A DNA stretch of 24,505 nucleotides, taken from the NCBI GenBank assembly GCA_010014835.2, contig JAAAKB020013164.1:1-24505 (forward strand), in the 5' to 3' direction. Shown piece after piece: positions 17,846-24,505 of this stretch. Origin of the DNA: Apostichopus leukothele (Eukaryota; Echinodermata; Holothuroidea; Aspidochirotida; Stichopodidae). Each line of letters opens with the position of its first letter. Position 1 is the first letter of the stretch. Under the pieces are notes generated by a model, which saw nothing but the letters and a program-made list of their open reading frames with translations, was not told the DNA's origin and did no database searches. A program made the position numbers and the translations under genes.

Positions 17846-20800
17846 AATAAAAGTGGTACAGGGCTTTAAGGAAACTCATATCAAATTTTTTAACTTGTTT
17901 GTATTTATTATATTTTCATATTCAGCCTGTATGAATTTTAAACCTTCACAAATTTATATTGCATAGAAAACATGTTTCCCTGTAATTCATTCCGTATTGG
18001 CTGGCTAAAACCACAACTATACATCAGTGCAAAACCAAAACAACAGAAAATGATGTTACTGCAGACCATGTAGGAATTCTCTTATGGTGTATATTAAAGG
18101 TATATCATTTGACTTACAAAATGAGTAATGTTCCAGTGTACACCTGCATATATGCCTGCATGTACACCTGCAGCTGGGTTGCTATTGAATAATGTGTCTT
18201 TCCCCTTTTATACTTTGAATGTTGAAGTGATTAGTTTCAAGACTTTCTGATGAGGGATACAAGGGATTGAAACTTACTTCACTAGGAAAATTCATCACCA
18301 GAATGAAATTTTGATTTTAAAGATGATACATTTCTGATAAGTTCTGCATTGCCTTCTTTTGTTAAACCAGTGAGTCTGCTTATGTTGATGACATTTTGAA
18401 CATGATAGTCACAGTACTTCACAGAAATAGATGCGCTCTGGAATATTTCAGGTTTTTATTTCCTCCACTTCAAGAGTAGTCTGTATAGGCCCCAAATTAT
18501 AGCATGCTATAAATACTAGAAGTTTTTCAAAAAGTACTTTCCTGGAGGTCTTTACTCTCCAAATTGTTCTCAGACATTCTAAATGAACACACAAGATGTT
18601 TGAATGTCCAAGTGAGGAAAATTTCCTCCAGGGTGAAAATAGGCAAAAATAGTTTAAGAATTTTGACCAAAGGTGACCATGTTTGAAAATCTGGCTTTTT
18701 GGGGCCAATACAGCATACCTTTAACGTGTTCCAGTTTGAATGTGTGTGTGATGGTTTGATGAGGAAAAGGGGGCGGTGGGGGTGGGCCAGGAATGTAGCA
18801 CATGTTAAGGTAGGAAGGCATATATATCCCGGTGAAGTGCACCATTTATATTGTTATAGAAAGTTCTTGATACTCTTGATAAAACCAGTTTATCATCAAA
18901 TCAGATTTGTCCACACAGACGATATTTGGGATAAAATAGCACAATTATGAAATAACAAAAACATCTCAAATGATATGTAATGTAAACAGACAATATTTCA
19001 TCAACAATTGTATTTCATATCGTACACGTTTGTATAAAACACTAAAATCATAGATCTAAAATGACCACAAAATTTCTGACCAGTCAACAAATTTTTTATT
19101 ATTTTTTTTTAGCAACCATTTGGTCATTCATGATACATATTCATGCATCATGATACTGTCAAACTTTTAACAATGCAAAAAAAATTAAATTAAAACCAGT
19201 TTAGTGAAAAACTTAAAACATGACATGCTTAAACTCATCGCAACGACCAGCTGATAATCTGCTAGAATTTTCAGCTAACTGAACATACATTAATAGCTAT
19301 TATTTCAAAGATAGGCAATGACCAAAGGGAGAAATATTTTAATTGGGATAAGGGGTCCTGCCCCTTGGAAACCATTCTCATTTTGCAGCTCACAGATTAT
19401 ACACACACGAATGTAGTTTACATATTTGTTTCTGACCTAAACAAAACTTTTGAGTATAATTTAGCAATCTTTGAAGATCTACAAAAATGTCAAGACTAGA
19501 TTCTTTACTAGTACTTTGTTTATATTCAACTGACCTTTGGTAATATGCCATACCTGGTTGCATTACATCCATTATTCATTCATAGTACCAAAACAAACAA
19601 GCTGTCTTGTCGTGCTTGTTATTAATAAAATCATGACATTCAATAATCAGTTTAATACATACTGTAAATTGGAGGACTTGGCTCTACTAAAAGTGGAAGA
19701 ATTCAGTCTTGTTAACTCATTCAGATATTTAATCATTTGATTTGGAAAGCCAGAGGGAGGTACTAAACATCCAACCCCATTACAGTATATAAACTTGGGA
19801 AGTCATTAGAAATGAAAGGAAAGAGAAAACAAAATGACACATTTTTGGAATACCATCATTCAAGGTCGTTAAAGATAATTAAACGGCTGCGAAGTAAAAA
19901 CAACTAAAGTATAGAACACAAAAAAACCTTCAGATGGTTTTGGGGTCATGGTTAGAAATGTTTCGGGGTTAAAAGAGCTGGATTGAAATATCACCATCGC
20001 ATAGATTCCTTGAACCTTCAGCAAGGAATCAATAAATGATATTCTTATGCTCTTTAAACTAAGTTGTGTGCAGAGAAACTTGCAGGGAAAACTATGTTAT
20101 CCCCCACCCCCCAACCAAGAAAAAAGAAAGATAGAAAATGATATTCTTTTGCCGTTTAAACTAAATTGTTCATCGTCAGTATTTTTTTCACATACCCCAA
20201 GGATGATGGTTGGGTTTGCTTCTCCTTCAACTGAGGAAAAGTTGAACAACTGAGTTTTGATTAAAAACAAAGCAAATTATTCTAAGATTTATGCAGAAAC
20301 AAATTTATGATCCATGACATTACCTTTTACTGATGTTGATATTTGCCAAAATAGAGGGCAAAAGAAAAATTGAAATACCAATTTCAAAGTACAATACGTA
20401 ACAAATGTTTTTTTGTAACATTCACTATTACAACAATAAAAAAAAATTGTTATCACAAGTTGCTACATCCAACAGCTGATTGGTCAATTTTTATGTTTGC
20501 AGCAAGTTAAAAGGCATAAGTCATTTACCCTTTAATATTACAATCTGAGAACTTGATATTTACCCTTTATATCGGTTTTTACTTAATTCACAGATTCACA
20601 ACGGAAGCGATTGCACAATTCACTGTACACAAACAAAAGACAGAACTGCGTATCAAAAAATCTGACATTTCTCAAAGTAACGGTCCAATATGAAGCATTC
20701 GAGTCGACAGTAACATGAATTTTCATATAAGAAAAAAAAAGATGTATGATGTTTAAATTTGTTTTCTGTACAGGATTGATAAAAAGGAGAGAAAAGAGTA

Positions 20801-22016
20801 ACATACAAAGCCATATGTCTGGTATAATACAAAAAAATGAAAATGTTTAGAACCCTTTATAGACAAAAGGTGTAGTAAATTACAACAATATACAGCAATT
20901 CATACAATTATAAAAATTTACTTTGGTCGTCTGTGCCAAAGGCCGAAACAAAAGTGACCTGAAATAGTCAAAGAACAGAGAAAAACACTGCCCTTGTTTT
21001 AAGTGAAAAAGTGGAACGACAGAGAAGAATGGCATCTTTGCAATATCACGCAGGGAAAAGGGTTGCTCTAATTTTTGACACTCGTAACTCGCGTCGAGTC
21101 GAGTCATTACCCGTGATCTTCCTGACCCGCAGTGAATGATCGACTCGATTCGCTGTGTTACCTCTACGGTTAAAAAACACAAAAAAAACAATTTTTTTTC
21201 GAGTTGGTTCTGTAAATACTCAGAGATATAGTACTCTTGATACAAGCCTTGTAACAATACATCTTTTCCTGTGAGAGTAGAATGTTACCAGACAATGGGT
21301 GCTTTCAGAAATTCTTCTCTTTTTTTTCTTCTTCTTTTTTTTGGCAATGTCAGAAGTTGCTTCCAAATATACCTCGACTAAATAAAGCATATCCAGGATT
21401 CCAACAGGCACACGATTGTGTTGTAAATACCGGTGAGGTCATGTGATACAAAAGCTCATATAAGAACAGCAGAGGGAATGATTCTTTGACTACGGTTGGA
21501 GAAATTAATTGGGGCAAAAACCGGCTGATCTATACTTTGAACCAACTATACATAAACTACACAAAGGAGAAATATATACCAATTTAATTTGAAATGAATA
21601 ACTATATCCAATAGTTTAAGCTAACTTTGTTCTGTAACAATTCTGCATGCATTTCATAACTTATTCACTTGCTAAGTACCAGTTTGAAACAAGATTTAAA
21701 CTTGTTTCATAACCCTGATGAAAATGCTTTGAGCAGTTTAAGTACAAGGATTAACTCAATTACTGAAATATTCATAGTTAACCTATTGTCACAACATGAA
21801 ATAGATCATAGCCAATCTAGCCGATCATATGATGTTAAAAGGGTACCACAAGTTTTGCAGCATTTTACGTTGAAATGGTCGCAAGCCTTGTTTCTTATGT
21901 TCGACCTTTTAAGATCATCAGTATTGCCATCAAATATGCCAGAAAGCCAATAAATGGTCAGTCGTGTGAAGACATCAGCGACCGTTTTACAGCCACTGTC
22001 AAAACATATCTCTTCG
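17846..22016. other. Gene-poor AT-rich stretch
   Basis: No ORF here resembles a known family, and I could build no multi-exon model. The longest open frame (20880-21257, minus strand) has no recognisable domain, and its composition is like the surrounding sequence except for a CpG-rich inverted repeat at 21091-21153. A 3' UTR of a minus-strand gene or plain intergenic DNA are the likeliest explanations. Confidence 0.4.
21091..21153. repeat. CpG-rich imperfect inverted repeat
   Basis: TCGAGTCGA (21094-21102) is complemented by TCGACTCGA (21140-21148). GCG/CGC extends the stem outside, and CATT/AATG inside after a small internal loop. It is a CpG-dense island in an otherwise AT-rich region. 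Confidence 0.7.
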
Positions 22017-22318
22017 GTGAGACATTTCATCTCCTGACTGAGACATTGAATTGAGACATTAAACTATCTACCTAAGACATTTAATTGTCTGACCGAGACG
22101 TTTAATTATCCGACTGAGGCATCTATCCACCTATTATAGTCTACCTAAAACATTTGTCTACCTGAATCAATTAAATATCTACCTATGACGTTAATTGTCC
22201 GACTGAGACATTTAATATTCTACCTAAGACATTTAATTATCTACCTGAGACATTTAACTTTCTATCTAAGACAATTAACTGTCTGACTGAGACAATTAAC
22301 TGTCCATCTGAGACTTGA
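22017..22318. repeat. ~22-bp minisatellite, GAGACATTTAATT type
   Basis: About a dozen degenerate units of the form CTACCTGAGACATTTAATTA alternate with GTCTGACTGAGACATTTAA variants. Positions of GACATT near 22021, 22042, 22055 and 22077 show spacing of roughly 13-22 bp. Confidence 0.85.
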
Positions 22319-24072
22319 ACAACTGAATAAGTCCAGATAAGAGCATATGAACCTCCTGAAAAGAAGGAAACTATGAGCAATTTTAGCAAACTACACTGGA
22401 AGCCAAGACCGCTGAACTTTTTAGAGAAAGACATCGTGCCCAAAAACATATCAACGTCACTCTGCTAGACCAAAATCAACCCAGAATGATAGGAAAACAC
22501 ACATACACTTCTGGTCTTCAATTAAATCTGTAAATATTTCATAAAATGTGTGGGACACAAAAAGTCTCACCCCTTTCAAGAAACTGTACATAACTTGCAA
22601 CATAAGGAGCGGCCATAGCATTATTTATTACCACACAGCCGTCTTAGAATTGAAACAAATCCAATAACATGTGAGTATTATCTGGCTTGGGTAGAAATAT
22701 GACAGCATACGATGCAATGCAAAATACCACATAAAGAAACCATGGCTTTACTATGTCCTTCCCCTAGCCCCACTCCTCCCCACGATCCCCTCCCCCCACC
22801 AAAATAAAATATATTTATAATTATAATTAGTTAAGTTGCCAACTGCCACGTTTTATCATTTTTGCAATTATTTACTCTTTTTGATAAACGTAGGTAAAAT
22901 CATTTTTAAAGGTCCAAAGAGTGTGAACTGTAATGTAACCTGTAATCAATTTTGTTCTGAGATTTCGTCACGGTACAAAACTAGTTTTCAATCTTAATCG
23001 TTGCTGGAATTTTTTTGTGTAAAGGCAGTTCGTTATTTCAGTCCACACGGGTACTTCACTGAGGAGAGATGCTTGATTGTTTTCGTAACATTATTGTTTG
23101 CTTTTCAATAGAATTAAATATATACTCAAATGAAACAGGAAATATTTCTACAGTAGTTGTTATACTTATTATAATTATTTACACATTGTTTAAATTTCAA
23201 CAACAAAATTATCTACATTGTTAAAATATCTTTGTTTTTTTTTTTCTTTTCTTGTTTTTCCCTTTCTTCTTCTTGTGTTTCTTATGATGGAAGCAATGTC
23301 TCAAAGCCTCAAGTTTTTTTACTTGCACTGTAAAATTTGATCATAAACTGGTAAATTATCCGGATTTTTTTTTTTCTTTTTTTTTGTCGAAAAGATGTGG
23401 AAGAAATTCATTGAAGCAGAATTTTTTTTTTTTTTGTCTGTACAAGTTTTCTTAAGAAGTGTGAATGAAGGAATCCATTAAACAATTTGGAGGGGGGAAG
23501 GGGGGAGAATTGCTATATCTCTGTCTTAAGTCGCACACTGCATCATACCATGAAAATTTCACTGTGTCATTTCTATGAAGTAATAATGATAACCAGCAAT
23601 ATCTGATACACAGAAGAACTGATTTATTTTTGAGACAGGGAGAGAATAGACACAACCCTTATATTTGTTAATTACAGCTTTGTGAATTTTGACTTTTACC
23701 CGTCTAATTATATGGTTTTACCACAGACCTTTTCCTACTGTTGCATCTTAATTTTTTTGATATAAACCAATAATCCAGTAGCATACATTTTGGAATCTGT
23801 GAGTCGATTGTTGTTTAATTCACCTTGGCGTAAGTGGTTGTAATCCAACGGGTGAATCAATAAAGGTATATGAAAAAGTGTCCCAGAACAGATGCCATAC
23901 AGAGAAAACTTATCATAAACCCCTGCAAATTGCAGTAAGATTCTAAAACTTATTACCTTGTGAAATTACCACCAAAATGTTTTCTTAAAGTTGATTGAAA
24001 GGTTTCCAAAAGAAATGTCCAATAATATGCAGAATTTGAAGTCATTCAAACAGTCTGTAGTAACAAGCTCTG
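22319..24072. other. AT-rich stretch, possible 3' UTR of a minus-strand gene
   Basis: No coding segment recognised. Long T runs occur at about 23234-23246, 23365-23385 and 23421-23435. A TTTATT (minus-strand AATAAA) near 23621 would suit a polyadenylation signal about 450 bp after the candidate stop at 24073. Confidence 0.35.
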
Positions 24073-24117
24073 TTAGCTCTTGTCTGTGCCATTTTGCTTC
24101 TTTTCACCTCGTGGACT
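24073..24117 (-). CDS. Candidate last coding exon of an unidentified third gene
   Basis: On the minus strand a strong acceptor (GTTTTCTGTTTTCTGCTTTTCAG, ending at 24118) is followed by 45 nt reading SPRGEKKQNGTDKS and TAA. The hydrophilic, lysine-rich tail looks like a protein C-terminus and would make the AT-rich region to the left its 3' UTR. A second frame from the same acceptor stays open for 24 codons, so the reading is ambiguous. I do not recognise the protein. Confidence 0.3.
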   Translation of the reverse strand, partial: SPRGEKKQNGTDKS

Positions 24118-24263
24118 CTGAAAAGCAGAAAACAGAAAACGTTTGAAACAATGGTGAAGTACACGGGAAACAAGGATGAGGGCGAGCAGGAGAGAGGCTA
24201 GTGCATCGGATCAGTTTTATATCAATAAATATATGTTGTAGAGCACAGAGTAAAATACAGTGA

Positions 24264-24505
24264 TTGAAGGAAGAAGGAGGGGGAAGGAAGAACAAGGGAA
24301 GTGGAGTAGAGAGGGGAAGAGGTGAGGGAAAGAGGAGAGGGGAAGAGGAGAGGGAGAGAGGTGAGGGAAAGAGGAGAAGGAAAGAGGACAGGGAAGGAGG
24401 AGAGGGGAAAAGGAGAGGGAAAGAAATGAGGGAAAGTGGAGAGGGGAAGAGGAGAGGGGAAGCGAGGGGATGAGGCGAGGAAATGAGGTGAGGGGAAGAG
24501 GAGAG
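24264..24505. repeat. Polypurine (GGAAGAGGAGAGG)n minisatellite, reaches right edge
   Basis: The plus strand is almost pure G/A, built from degenerate units such as GGAAAGAGGAGAGGG and GGAAGAGGTGAGG. The frames it opens give Arg/Glu/Gly repeats on one strand and Pro/Ser-rich sequence on the other, and are artefacts. Confidence 0.92.

Noticed and set aside
20880-21257. 125-codon minus-strand frame
   Set aside because: It has no recognisable domain, no flanking splice logic and ordinary composition; a frame of this size is plausible by chance in a 9-kb AT-rich stretch.
24264-24473. Arg/Glu/Gly-rich frame
   Set aside because: It is translated polypurine minisatellite.
1-24505. Prokaryotic features (operons, CRISPR, terminators) and viral or toxin genes
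   Set aside because: Spliced metazoan genes account for all convincing coding sequence; the tandem repeats have no spacer structure, and no viral or toxin gene was recognised.

Overview
This is animal nuclear DNA: AT-rich, with short exons bounded by GT/AG splice sites and large introns. I assembled two conserved protein-coding genes exon by exon, with reading phase preserved across every junction. The domain set and the frequent TAGGCCTA-type words suggest an invertebrate deuterostome, most likely an echinoderm such as a sea cucumber. That placement is an inference from impression, not a database match.

Layout. Positions 1-7380 hold the 5' part of WDR24 on the minus strand: ten complete coding exons plus the start of an eleventh, giving 482 codons. 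It encodes the WD40 propeller and start of the following helical region of a GATOR2 subunit (amino-acid control of mTORC1). The gene runs off the left edge, so the rest of the C-terminal half, including the RING-type zinc domain, is outside the window. Positions 8814-15271 hold a complete DNAJC1 (ERdj1/MTJ1) on the plus strand: nine coding exons, 548 codons plus stop, with signal peptide, J domain, transmembrane segment and two SANT domains. The two genes are divergent, about 1.46 kb apart ATG to ATG, and probably share a promoter region. Positions 15272-24072 are nearly gene-free: DNAJC1 3' flank, a tRNA-derived element, several minisatellites, and possibly the long 3' UTR of a third, minus-strand gene whose last coding exon may be at 24073-24117. 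The right edge is a polypurine minisatellite.

The most unusual structure is that coding-exon sequence has been copied into the downstream intron at three places. The 3' end of WDR24 exon 8, with its splice donor, is reiterated in ~90-bp units in its own intron. WDR24 exon 9 and the start of its intron are duplicated once, with a frameshift. The SANT1 exon of DNAJC1 has left several decayed fragments in the next intron. DNAJC1 also has two alternative splice sites, one on each side of intron 7, that are in phase only when used as a matched pair.

I see no RNA gene other than the tRNA-like element, no CRISPR array and no intact transposon. The two genes act in different pathways (lysosomal nutrient sensing versus ER chaperone work), and nothing in the sequence links them functionally apart from the shared upstream region.
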